DNA of 64,000 nt from Oscillospiraceae bacterium (GTDB taxonomy: Bacteria > Bacillota > Clostridia > Oscillospirales > Ruminococcaceae). The translations under genes were made by a program, and so were the position numbers. The notes under the pieces were generated by a model. That model made no database searches. It worked only from the letters and a program-made list of their open reading frames with translations, and was not told the origin of the DNA. The stretch lies in assembly GCA_017468365.1 (NCBI GenBank), contig JAFUIS010000022.1, positions 40,392-104,391 of the forward strand, read 5' to 3'. Positions 46,892-54,225 of the stretch are shown piece after piece (positions within the stretch are counted from its first letter, which is position 1; the number at the start of each line of letters is the position of its first letter).

Positions 46892-47227
46892 TTATTCTTC
46901 CTTCATAAGTGTGGAGATATTCACGACAGTTTCGATCCAGTAATCACGAAGCTGAGCGTTGATTTTTGTACCTTTTGCGGTGCGGACATAGTATTTTCGG
47001 GGTTTTCCTTCGGACATATCCCACTCGCTTTTGAGAAGTCCCTGGCTTTCGAGCCTGCGCAAAAGCGGATAGAGGGTGTTTCCGTCCACCGGAACACCTT
47101 TTTCGGTCAGTTCCTGGCCAAGGGAATAGCCGTATTTGGGCGAGGAAAGCCGGTTAAGTACGCCCAAAACGACGGTTCCGCGGCGAAGTTCCGACACAAA
47201 ACCGGTAATGATCTCGTCGTCGCTCAA
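46892..47227 (-). CDS. PadR family transcriptional regulator
   Basis: 111 residues, normal PadR length. Seen: RRGTVVLGVLNRLSSPKYGYSLGQELTEKGVPVDGNTLYPLLRRLESQGLL, a winged helix with the signature YxYxL and GTLYPxLxRLExxGLL-like segment, and a short C-terminal dimerisation helix. The start is TTG at 47227, supported by AGGAGGTGGGG just upstream; a longer reading frame to 47434 runs through the promoter and leader and is not credible. It heads the unit with rlmB and the P-type-ATPase-like gene. Ligand unknown. Confidence 0.88.
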   Translation of the reverse strand: MSDDEIITGFVSELRRGTVVLGVLNRLSSPKYGYSLGQELTEKGVPVDGNTLYPLLRRLESQGLLKSEWDMSEGKPRKYYVRTAKGTKINAQLRDYWIETVVNISTLMKEE

Positions 47228-47254
47228 TTTTCCCCACCTCCTGTAAAAAATTTG

Positions 47255-47271
47255 GATTTTTGGCTTATTTA
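47255..47271 (+). repeat. 17-base dispersed repeat, copy A
   Basis: GATTTTTGGCTTATTTA, identical to 47657-47673 on the same strand 402 bases away; a diverged third copy is at 52709-52731. This copy lies in the padR 5' leader, close to its ribosome binding site. Confidence 0.7.
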
Positions 47272-47279
47272 AGCCATTT

Positions 47280-47404
47280 TTGGTAACAGAAAACGTGCGG
47301 AAAAACAGCGATTTTCGCTGTTTTTTTCTTTCGGATACGAAAGAATTTCCGCCGTTTTCCGCCGGAATTTTTCGTTTCTTTTTTTGGTTTTCCATCTGAT
47401 TCGA
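47280..47404 (-). promoter_or_regulatory. Structured leader of the padR-rlmB transcript
   Basis: About 170 bases separate the promoter from the padR start. On the minus strand the leader has a CTTTCG/CGAAAG hairpin (about 47345-47330) and then AACAGCG/CGCTGTT followed by T5 (about 47327-47305), which has the form of an intrinsic terminator inside the leader. It could attenuate the operon. Confidence 0.5.
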
Positions 47405-47434
47405 ATTATACTGTATATCATACTCTGTTGTCAA
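47405..47434 (-). promoter_or_regulatory. Promoter of the padR-rlmB operon
   Basis: Minus strand: -35 TTGACA (47434-47429), 18-base spacer, -10 TATAAT (47410-47405). The spacer contains a GTATgatATAC dyad, a candidate site for PadR self-regulation. Confidence 0.7.
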
Positions 47435-47562
47435 GTATAAATTATAAATTTTCTAAAATTAATTTTATTTCAGTTTATCGTTATTTTAAATTGTTTTTAT
47501 TTAACTTTATTTTGTATTACGTTTATTTTAAAAATAAAATACTGTGTGCGACACGATTATAC
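47435..47562. other. AT-rich intergenic region
   Basis: Very AT-rich sequence between the padR promoter and the terminator that follows. I see no gene, RNA or clear regulatory site in it. Confidence 0.6.
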
Positions 47563-47608
47563 GCAAAAACGGGCAGAATAGGAGTTCTTCCTACCCTGCC
47601 CGTTTTTT
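47563..47608. terminator. Terminator, probably of the ygfK-like gene
   Basis: Stem AAACGGGCAG/CTGCCCGTTT with a ~19-base top that itself contains GGAG/CTTCC pairing; A5 on the left and T7 on the right, so it can act in both directions. It lies about 70 bases beyond the 47680 stop. Confidence 0.75.
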
Positions 47609-47656
47609 TAACGCATTTTATTGGTTTTTAAAGGTTTTCTCGGTTTTGAAAAGTCC

Positions 47657-47673
47657 GATTTTTGGCTTATTTA
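47657..47673 (+). repeat. 17-base dispersed repeat, copy B
   Basis: Same 17 bases as 47255-47271, just downstream of the stop of the ygfK-like gene; continues as TGCGGTTT, which resembles copy C near 52709. Confidence 0.7.
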
Positions 47674-47679
47674 TGCGGT

Positions 47680-50610
47680 TTACCAGACTTTTAAAAGACG
47701 CGGGAATTTCTTCATTACGATACCGCAAAGTTCCCTTATTTCATCCGGAATCGTGCCCATGGGGCCGTTTATGGGGTCATATTTGAACATTTTTCCGTCG
47801 TATCTGAAGCGGCAGTTGTTTGCTTCGCCGGTGACATAAAAACCGTCGTTCTCGCTCTTTTTGAAATCTTCCTCATCAAGGAAAAGAGTGAATTTTTCTT
47901 TGTAGGGTTTTCCGTCATAGGGACAGCTGTCTGCACAGGCGCCGCATTCGTCGCAGAAATCGTTTACGTGGAGAATCTGGCGGCTGCCGTCGGAGAGTTT
48001 TATTACCCAGTTTGCTCTGTTGGGGCAAACTTCGGCGCAGAATTCGCAGACGGTGTCACATTCGAGGCAGCGGTCTCCCTCGGAGCATTTTTTGCAGTCA
48101 GCGCAGAGTTTTCCTCGTTTTTCGAGGAAGGAAAGATCTTCGCTTTCGTTGTCGGGAACGTATTTGTCATAGTGGCTGTGGGCGATTTTTTTGCAAAGCT
48201 TCTGGGCATCCGCAACAACTTTTGCGATATCTTCGGTTTTGTTGAAGTTTGCGTCGCCTACGAGATAGGTTGCGCTGTCCATTTCATCGAAGAGTGTATC
48301 GTCCACTTCTTCGCCCACCGCATTTATCGCGATATCGGCGGGTATTTTATCCTTTGCGCCGGTGTCGATTACGGGTCTTATGCCGGTTTTTTCATCGGGC
48401 TCACCGAGTTCGGAAACGTGGCAGAGAAGCTGGCCGCTTCTTACGCCGCTGGGGATAAGGTTGGTCGCCATGAAAACGCCTTCTTTTTTCATAGCGATTA
48501 TTTCGTCGGGAGAAGCGGTCATTTCGCTTTCGGGACGGTCGAAAACAAGGGTTACCCTATCGACGGAAGAAAGTTTTTTGGCGCATCTTGCCGCGGCAAC
48601 GGCGGAATGACCGCCGCCTATTACGACTACGTTGCCCATGACTGTTTCTTCGGTCTCTTCGGGGTTCTTTTTGCAGTTTTCAAGGAACTCGAGAGCAGGA
48701 ACGCTTTTTCCAAATGCGAATTTGAGGTGTTTTTGTTTTCCTGCGCCGATGGCAAGAACGATTTTTTCAAAGCCCTGTTCGCGAAGTTCACGAAGAGATG
48801 TTACCTCTACGCCAAGCTCCATTTCGATTCCCAAAGCCTGGATGAGGGTTGCATCCCATTCAATATCTGCATCGCTGATTCGGGATTTGGGAATATATTT
48901 GGTAACTGCGCCGCCGGGACGATATTCTTTATCGAACACAGTGACTTTTGCGCCCTGTCTTGCAAGGAAGCAGGCAGTGGAAAGTCCTGCGGGGCCGCAG
49001 CCTATGACTGCGATCTTTGCGCCCGCTCCGGATTTGAGTTCGGTTTCGTCAAGAAGGTCAAAGCATGCGTTTTTTGCGGCTTTGAAGTTTTCGCCCTTTA
49101 TGTCGATGGGACCTTCATAGAATCTTCTGGAGCAGCCGTTCACACAGGGGTGAGAACAAAGGGTCTCGACGGTGAAGGGCATGGGGTTGCGCTCGATTAT
49201 TACGCGAAGAGCATCGAGGCTTCTGCCGTTTTTGATAAGACGGGTTATGAGAGGAATGTCTGCGCCAAGGGGGCAGACGGCTCTGCACTGCGCCTTGGTG
49301 CAGCCGATATGAGGAATGGGACCCTGCGCTTTTTGGGGTTCGGGTCTTTCGATATTTTTATATCTTCCGCCGGAATATACCTCTTTTTCAATATCCGGAA
49401 GGTCGGAAGTGAGGATTCCGGAGAACTGGGCATAGTCGCAGCGGGAAACGTCATCGGCAATCTGGCGGAATCTTTTAAGGCCGCCGGGTCTTATGATATC
49501 GGAAACGAAAGTGACGGGCCAGATTCCCGCATTAAAAAGTTTGGAAGCGGTGAAATAATCCGCGCCGCCGGCAAAGCAAACACGAAGTCCGCCACCGAAA
49601 TCGTTTGCAATTTTTTCCGCAAGGGAGAAAGCTATGGGGAAGAGCGCTCTTCCGGTGAGGCGACCGTTTTTTACGGGAGTTTTCTTTGCCTTTTCGACGA
49701 TGAGTCCGTCGCAGACTTTTACGCCGAATTCAAGGCGGTTCATATCCGCTTTGTTCTGAAGACGGAGGAACGCGGGTTTGAGCTCGTCATAGAGAGCGCC
49801 TTTTTCCATGCGCTCCTTGCTTATTTCGATATCGTCATAACCGTTGATATCGAGGATTCCGCGGATGGTATAATAACCGAGAAGGTCGGGGCTTATTCTT
49901 ATGAAGGTATGGAGTTTCTTTTCTTCGATAAGGTAGGCGGCAGCTTCTTCGATTTCGGAAGCGGAAAGGTTTTCGTTCGGTACGAATACGACGGAGGAAC
50001 ACACCTTGGGGCTGATGTCGGAAATATAGGTATTATCGACGCCGTCGAGTTCATCCATATGGGCTCTTGCCCAGTTTTCACATTCGCGCCAAACGGAGGT
50101 ATATTCGGCGGATTTGAGACCTTCGATGAAGCTGTTCATCTTTTCGGATTTGAGGTCTTCAAGGCTTCCGCCTACGGACATGTTGAAGACGAAACCTTCC
50201 GGAACGCCGATTTCGAAAGCGGTGCTGATAAGTTTTATTGCGTACCAGGCTTTTACATATTCGCCGAAAGCTTCGCCGATGGAAAGTTCGGAAGGATGTT
50301 CGGAAGAATAGGTGCGGTCGCCGACGGAAGTATCCGGTTTTTCGGTTTTTTCGTTTTCGGGGAAAACCGTTCTGAGTTCAAAGAATCTTGCGCCGGAAAG
50401 ATAGGCGGCGATTATTCCCTGGGCAGTTTGGGTAAGGGGACCCGCGGCAGGACCTACCGGATTTTCGATTCGCATACCGAAAATCGGAAGTCTTGCTCTT
50501 CCTGCTTTATAAAAATCCTTTACGCCGAAGACACTTCCGAATGCGTTATGCTCTTCGATAAGAAGTCCCATCAGCTTTTCAAAAGAAAGGGGTCTTAAAT
50601 TATCGCTCAT
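47680..50610 (-). CDS. ygfK: YgfK-type iron-sulfur flavoprotein (putative selenate reductase subunit)
   Basis: 976 residues. N-terminal half: a TIM-barrel-like region of the dihydropyrimidine dehydrogenase/dihydroorotate type opening MSDNLRPLSFEKLMG with FGMRIENPVGPAAGP. Then a glutamate-synthase-small-subunit-like module: CTKAQCRAVCPLGADIP and CSHPCVNGCSRRFYEG (Fe-S ligands), GCGPAGLSTACFLARQG (FAD) and VVIGGGHSAVAAARC (NAD(P)). C-terminal ferredoxin-like CEFCAEVCPNRA and CDECGACADSCPYD. In E. coli the relative is linked to molybdenum-dependent purine/selenate metabolism; none of its partners is adjacent here. ATG at 50610 follows GGAGG. Confidence 0.87.
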   Translation of the reverse strand: MSDNLRPLSFEKLMGLLIEEHNAFGSVFGVKDFYKAGRARLPIFGMRIENPVGPAAGPLTQTAQGIIAAYLSGARFFELRTVFPENEKTEKPDTSVGDRTYSSEHPSELSIGEAFGEYVKAWYAIKLISTAFEIGVPEGFVFNMSVGGSLEDLKSEKMNSFIEGLKSAEYTSVWRECENWARAHMDELDGVDNTYISDISPKVCSSVVFVPNENLSASEIEEAAAYLIEEKKLHTFIRISPDLLGYYTIRGILDINGYDDIEISKERMEKGALYDELKPAFLRLQNKADMNRLEFGVKVCDGLIVEKAKKTPVKNGRLTGRALFPIAFSLAEKIANDFGGGLRVCFAGGADYFTASKLFNAGIWPVTFVSDIIRPGGLKRFRQIADDVSRCDYAQFSGILTSDLPDIEKEVYSGGRYKNIERPEPQKAQGPIPHIGCTKAQCRAVCPLGADIPLITRLIKNGRSLDALRVIIERNPMPFTVETLCSHPCVNGCSRRFYEGPIDIKGENFKAAKNACFDLLDETELKSGAGAKIAVIGCGPAGLSTACFLARQGAKVTVFDKEYRPGGAVTKYIPKSRISDADIEWDATLIQALGIEMELGVEVTSLRELREQGFEKIVLAIGAGKQKHLKFAFGKSVPALEFLENCKKNPEETEETVMGNVVVIGGGHSAVAAARCAKKLSSVDRVTLVFDRPESEMTASPDEIIAMKKEGVFMATNLIPSGVRSGQLLCHVSELGEPDEKTGIRPVIDTGAKDKIPADIAINAVGEEVDDTLFDEMDSATYLVGDANFNKTEDIAKVVADAQKLCKKIAHSHYDKYVPDNESEDLSFLEKRGKLCADCKKCSEGDRCLECDTVCEFCAEVCPNRANWVIKLSDGSRQILHVNDFCDECGACADSCPYDGKPYKEKFTLFLDEEDFKKSENDGFYVTGEANNCRFRYDGKMFKYDPINGPMGTIPDEIRELCGIVMKKFPRLLKVW

Positions 50611-50672
50611 AAAAGCTTTGCCTCCAATTTCCGAACGGTCATAAAAATACATATTAAGTTTAACATTTTTTC

Positions 50673-50702
50673 ATTATAATTACAAGGTGCAAAATAATTC
50701 AA
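50673..50702 (-). promoter_or_regulatory. Promoter of the ygfK-like gene
   Basis: Minus strand: -35 TTGAAT (50702-50697), 18-base spacer, -10 TATAAT (50678-50673). Divergent from the MerR promoter only nine bases away. Confidence 0.6.
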
Positions 50703-50711
50703 AAAAACTTC

Positions 50712-50742
50712 TTGACTATTACGTTACGTCATAGTATATAAT
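50712..50742 (+). promoter_or_regulatory. MerR-type promoter with 19-base spacer and operator dyad
   Basis: -35 TTGACT (50712-50717), 19-base spacer, -10 TATAAT (50737-50742). Positions 50715-50735 form a dyad with arms ACTATnACGT and ACGTnATAGT, symmetric at every position except the three n pairs/centre. A 19-base spacer holding a dyad is the hallmark of MerR-controlled promoters, so the regulator next to it very likely controls itself. Confidence 0.82.
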
Positions 50743-50762
50743 TTTTTTGCGAGGTGATCGAA

Positions 50763-51488
50763 ATGAAGATGCAGATAAAAGAATTTGCGAAGTTCACGGG
50801 AGTGAGTGTGCGCACGCTTCACTATTATGATGAACTGGGACTTTTAAAACCCGCTTTTGTTGACAAGTCTTCCGGTTACCGTTTTTACGATGAAAAATCG
50901 CTTCTTCGCATGCAGGAGGTGCTTTTTTTTCGCGAACTTGATTTTCCTTTGAAAGAAATCAAAGAAATATTATCCTCAACCGATTATGATATTGAAAAGG
51001 TGCTTTGTGAACAGAAAAGACTTCTCGTTCTTAAAAAAGAGCGGCTTGAAAAAATCATTCTTGCGGTTGAGAGTGCCATGAAAGGAGAAAACGTTATGAA
51101 AGCATTTGATAACAGCGAATTTGAAAAATATAAAGACGAGGCAAAAGAAAAATGGGGCGGCAGCGCCGCTTATAAAGAATTTGAAGAAAAAAGCGCAGGA
51201 CGCAGCGAAGAAGAAATTTCCGTTCTCGGTGAAGGAATGATGGATATTTTCCGCCGTATGGGTGAAATAAAAGATTCTTCTCCGAAGAGCGAAGAGGCAC
51301 AGAAGCTTGTGGAAAAGCTTAAAAATTTTATCTGTGACAATTATTACACCTGCACTGACGAGATACTTTTTTCACTTGGGCAGATGTACGTTGCCGACGA
51401 GAGGTTTTTGAAGAATATCGACAAAGCAGGCGGTGAAGGCACCACGGATTTTGCGGCAAAGGCTATAACCGCTTTTTGCGGAAAATAA
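50763..51488 (+). CDS. MerR family regulator with TipAS domain
   Basis: 241 residues. N-terminal MerR winged helix (KEFAKFTGVSVRTLHYYDELGLLKPAFVDKSSGYRFYDE), the coiled-coil dimer helix (about 75-105), then a globin-like TipAS domain (FEKYKDEAKEKWGGSAAYKEFEEKSAGRSEEE onward) that in TipA binds thiopeptide-like drugs. ATG at 50763 follows GAGGTG; a GTG three codons earlier overlaps that site. The dyad in its promoter indicates autoregulation; the divergent ygfK-like gene may be a second target. Confidence 0.92.
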   Translation: MKMQIKEFAKFTGVSVRTLHYYDELGLLKPAFVDKSSGYRFYDEKSLLRMQEVLFFRELDFPLKEIKEILSSTDYDIEKVLCEQKRLLVLKKERLEKIILAVESAMKGENVMKAFDNSEFEKYKDEAKEKWGGSAAYKEFEEKSAGRSEEEISVLGEGMMDIFRRMGEIKDSSPKSEEAQKLVEKLKNFICDNYYTCTDEILFSLGQMYVADERFLKNIDKAGGEGTTDFAAKAITAFCGK

Positions 51489-51520
51489 AAAAAGGCACCC
51501 TTTTGGGTGCCTTTTGTTTT
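51487..51520. terminator. Bidirectional terminator after the MerR gene
   Basis: Stem AAAAGGCACCC/GGGTGCCTTTT with a TTTT loop, between the convergent MerR and GNAT genes. Confidence 0.88.
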
Positions 51521-51527
51521 TAAGCTA

Positions 51528-52028
51528 TCAGAGTCTTTTTACAAGGATGTGGTTCATCCAGCCGCCGATGATCTTGTCTTCAAAGCTTCTGCGAAGTTTG
51601 AAACCGAGGGAATCATAGAGTTTTCTTGCTCTGGGGTTCCAGTCGTTTACGATGAGAGCGCACTCTTTGAATCCGAGACCGGTCATTACGCCGACATAGA
51701 AAGCGATGAGCATCTGGCCGATGCCTCTTCCGCGCATGGTATCTTTTACACCGAGAAGAGTGAGGCAAGGAAGTCCGTCAACGGTGGGATCGCTTGCTTT
51801 CATGCTCATATAACCGACAGCTTCACCGTTGCGGTCAACCGCAACGTATGCATTTCCGGATTTGAGGTCGTCGGTAAGGACTTTATCGAGAAGGTCGGTC
51901 TTTTTAAAATAATGATTATAAAGCGGGCTGTTTTCGAAAATGCGTTTGTAATCTTCTTTTTTTGCGGGATCGGCTTTTACGATCTCGATCATGTTTGCCA
52001 TATACTGTGCTTCGCGATGATAGCTCAT
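51528..52028 (-). CDS. GNAT family N-acetyltransferase (paralogue 2)
   Basis: 166 residues. GNAT fold with acetyl-CoA loop DTMRGRGIGQMLI, preceded by LTLLGVK, and a C-terminal NDWNPRARKLYDSLGF. Shares YKRIFENSPLYNHYF with the other two paralogues. GGAGGATATAAA precedes the ATG. It is 36 bases downstream of paralogue 3 and probably cotranscribed with it. Confidence 0.9.
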   Translation of the reverse strand: MSYHREAQYMANMIEIVKADPAKKEDYKRIFENSPLYNHYFKKTDLLDKVLTDDLKSGNAYVAVDRNGEAVGYMSMKASDPTVDGLPCLTLLGVKDTMRGRGIGQMLIAFYVGVMTGLGFKECALIVNDWNPRARKLYDSLGFKLRRSFEDKIIGGWMNHILVKRL

Positions 52029-52064
52029 TTTATATCCTCCGTTCGTGACTCTTTAAATCTTATA

Positions 52065-52550
52065 TTATACGTTGCTGTTATGTTTTCTGGATTTTCTCAT
52101 CAGGAGATAAAGGCTGTGGCTGGGGTCAAGGCTTTCGGGCATCTGCATGAATTTGTGGAAGCCCATGTCCTCATAAAGTCTTCTTGCAAGGGGGTTAAAA
52201 TCGTTTACGGCGATAAAGCCGCGGTCGTAACCTTTGGATTCGTATTCTTCGATGAAGTATTTGATAAGCATCTGACCGACGCCGTGGGAACGGTAGTCGG
52301 TGCGAACGCCGAGAAGAGCCAGATAGGGCATGTTCGCATAGACGCTTTCGATCTGCATCCACATGAAACCGACGGCTTCGCCGTTGCGGTCTTCGGCGAT
52401 CCAGACTTCGTCGTTTGCAAGGGCACTGCCCATCCAGTCATAGACGTTTTCGCCATAGTGTTTATAAAGTTTGGAACCGTCAAAAATACGTTTGTATTCT
52501 TCGATTTTTGATTTGTCCGCCTTTACGACATGAACTTCATGTACAGCCAA
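52065..52550 (-). CDS. GNAT family N-acetyltransferase (paralogue 3)
   Basis: 161 residues from a TTG start at 52550, the same length as paralogue 1. Acetyl-CoA loop DYRSHGVGQMLI, preceded by LALLGVR; NDFNPLARRLYEDMGF near the end. The TTG start is preferred because GGGGGTG lies six bases before it, and because the in-frame ATG at 52583 falls at the predicted transcription start of the promoter at 52588-52616 and has no ribosome binding site. Acceptor unknown. Confidence 0.85.
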   Translation of the reverse strand: MAVHEVHVVKADKSKIEEYKRIFDGSKLYKHYGENVYDWMGSALANDEVWIAEDRNGEAVGFMWMQIESVYANMPYLALLGVRTDYRSHGVGQMLIKYFIEEYESKGYDRGFIAVNDFNPLARRLYEDMGFHKFMQMPESLDPSHSLYLLMRKSRKHNSNV

Positions 52551-52587
52551 AGGGTACACCCCCAACAAGACAGATTTATACATTTAT

Positions 52588-52616
52588 AGAATAGCACTTT
52601 TTTGCGTTCAAGTCAA
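52588..52616 (-). promoter_or_regulatory. Promoter of the two GNAT genes
   Basis: Minus strand: -35 TTGACT (52616-52611), 17-base spacer, -10 TATTCT (52593-52588). It fixes the start of the gene below at the downstream TTG. Confidence 0.65.
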
Positions 52617-52890
52617 TGAAATGCGGCGGTTTTGAAAATATATTCCGGGCATGGGATTGTTTTTTTAAAGTTTTTGTTTTCGGCAAAATTTTACAACACG
52701 GTTTTTGCGATTTTTGGCTTTATTATACGGTTTTCGGCAAATTGAGAGGCGTTTTTACAGCAATTTTATATATTTTAAATTATAATACTTAATATTATCA
52801 TTTTATCAAAACGGTGGTTTTATTGCTTTTTATTTTCACAATGTAATTGAATTATTCATAATTTTATAATAGAATAAAATCAGATAAATT
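52617..52890. other. AT-rich intergenic region with repeat copy C
   Basis: No gene seen. It carries a diverged copy of the dispersed repeat (GATTTTTGGCTTTATTATACGG... around 52709-52735) and two near-identical TTTTCGGCAAAnTT segments at about 52677 and 52731. A weak promoter for the patatin gene may be TTGAAT (52848) with TAGAAT (52870), 16 bases apart. Confidence 0.55.
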
Positions 52891-52907
52891 TTTTGGGAGG
52901 CGGTACG

Positions 52908-54224
52908 ATGAAAAGAGCGATAGTCCTTGCAGGAGGCGGCGCAAAAGGTTCTTATCAATTTGGATTCTGGAGAGCCATTCGTGAACTCGGCATTGATTTT
53001 CAGATAGTGACCGGTTCTTCCGTAGGCGCCCTTAATGGTGCGCTTTTTGCCAGCGGGCTTTATGATTCCGGACTTGAGATGTGGAACAACATTACCACCG
53101 GCGACATTGTAACCACTGCGCCCAGCCAGATATCGCAGGTCATGGACACCGAAGGAATAGTCGCTTCGCTTAAAAATATTTTCGGCGACCTTTCGGAAAG
53201 CGCCGTGAACATCAAGATGGACCCCTTCCCTCTTGAAAAGCTTATTGCGAAATATCTTGACGAAAAACTTCTTCGCGAAAGCGACGTCGAATTCGGTCTT
53301 ATGGTTTCGGAATATCCGAACATGAAAGCAAGGGCGGTGCGCCTTTCGGAAATTCCTTACGGAATGCTCAGCGACTATCTTCTTGCTTCTTCGACGGTCT
53401 ATCCTTCAATGGAGCCGAGAGACATTGCCGGAATTAAATATGTTGACGGCGGTTACAGCGATAACTTTCCCGTAAATCTTGCCCTTGATATGGGGGCGGA
53501 TGATATTATCGGCGTTAACCTCAGGGCTACCGGTCTTGAAGCAAAATACGAAACGGACTATCCCGTAAGGGTCATAAGATGTCATTTTGACCTTGGCCCC
53601 ACCATGGAATTCATCCCTGAAATCGCGAAGCGAAACCTTGCTCTCGGTTATAACGACACCATGCGCTCTTTTGGGGTTTATGACGGTACCGCATATACCT
53701 TTGAAAAAGGCGAATGTGAAAAGATGCAGAGCGAATTTGAAAAATACTGCGTTGACATGCTCATAAAATGCGGCGCGGTGGGCATAAGCGAAAAATCCTC
53801 CTATTCCCGCTCACTGGCAGTAAAAGGTTTTTGCGAAAAGCGCCGTCACAGGCTCGGTCTTATGGGACACGACCTTGCGATGCTTTGTATTGAGAGCGCG
53901 GCGGAGTTTTTCCTTCTGGATCCTACGCCTGTCTATACCGGGGATTCCCTTGGAAAAGAAATTCTGCGCGCCTGCAGGCCTTTTGAAGAAAAGGGCAAAA
54001 ACCCCATGGCGGTCATCTTTTCTTCGCCGAAACCGCTTAACTATAAACTCGGTCAGCTTCAGCCTCTTGACAGAAAAGACGTTATCGCATATCTTGTTCG
54101 TCTTTTTGAAGAACTTCGCAATTCCGATTCTCAAAACCGCGACCTTCGTTCTCTTTGCCGCTTTATGCCGGAAGAGTTTTTTGCCGCGCTTTATATAAGC
54201 TTCCTTAAAACAAAGGAGATCTGA
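52908..54224 (+). CDS. Patatin-like phospholipase
   Basis: 438 residues. Patatin domain (about 1-290): oxyanion loop GGGAKG at 9-14, nucleophile S38 in GSSVG (36-40), and catalytic D180 in VDGG. The Ser-Asp dyad is intact, so lipid acyl hydrolase activity is expected. The remaining ~150 residues are an extra helical domain (KRRHRLGLMGHDLAMLCIESAAEFF region) found in clostridial relatives. ATG at 52908 follows GGGAGG. The next gene, a TAXI-type lipoprotein, starts one base after the stop. Confidence 0.9.
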   Translation: MKRAIVLAGGGAKGSYQFGFWRAIRELGIDFQIVTGSSVGALNGALFASGLYDSGLEMWNNITTGDIVTTAPSQISQVMDTEGIVASLKNIFGDLSESAVNIKMDPFPLEKLIAKYLDEKLLRESDVEFGLMVSEYPNMKARAVRLSEIPYGMLSDYLLASSTVYPSMEPRDIAGIKYVDGGYSDNFPVNLALDMGADDIIGVNLRATGLEAKYETDYPVRVIRCHFDLGPTMEFIPEIAKRNLALGYNDTMRSFGVYDGTAYTFEKGECEKMQSEFEKYCVDMLIKCGAVGISEKSSYSRSLAVKGFCEKRRHRLGLMGHDLAMLCIESAAEFFLLDPTPVYTGDSLGKEILRACRPFEEKGKNPMAVIFSSPKPLNYKLGQLQPLDRKDVIAYLVRLFEELRNSDSQNRDLRSLCRFMPEEFFAALYISFLKTKEI

Positions 54225-54225
54225 T

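Noticed and set aside
47228-47434. A 70-residue N-terminal extension of PadR
   Set aside because: It runs through the leader hairpins and the promoter, has no ribosome binding site, and would make the protein far longer than its family.
47680-50610. Selenocysteine in the putative selenate reductase subunit
   Set aside because: The frame is continuous with no in-frame TGA; cysteine codons fill the iron-sulfur positions.
52551-52583. ATG start at 52583 for the third GNAT
   Set aside because: It coincides with the predicted transcription start and has no ribosome binding site; TTG at 52550 gives the same length as its paralogue.
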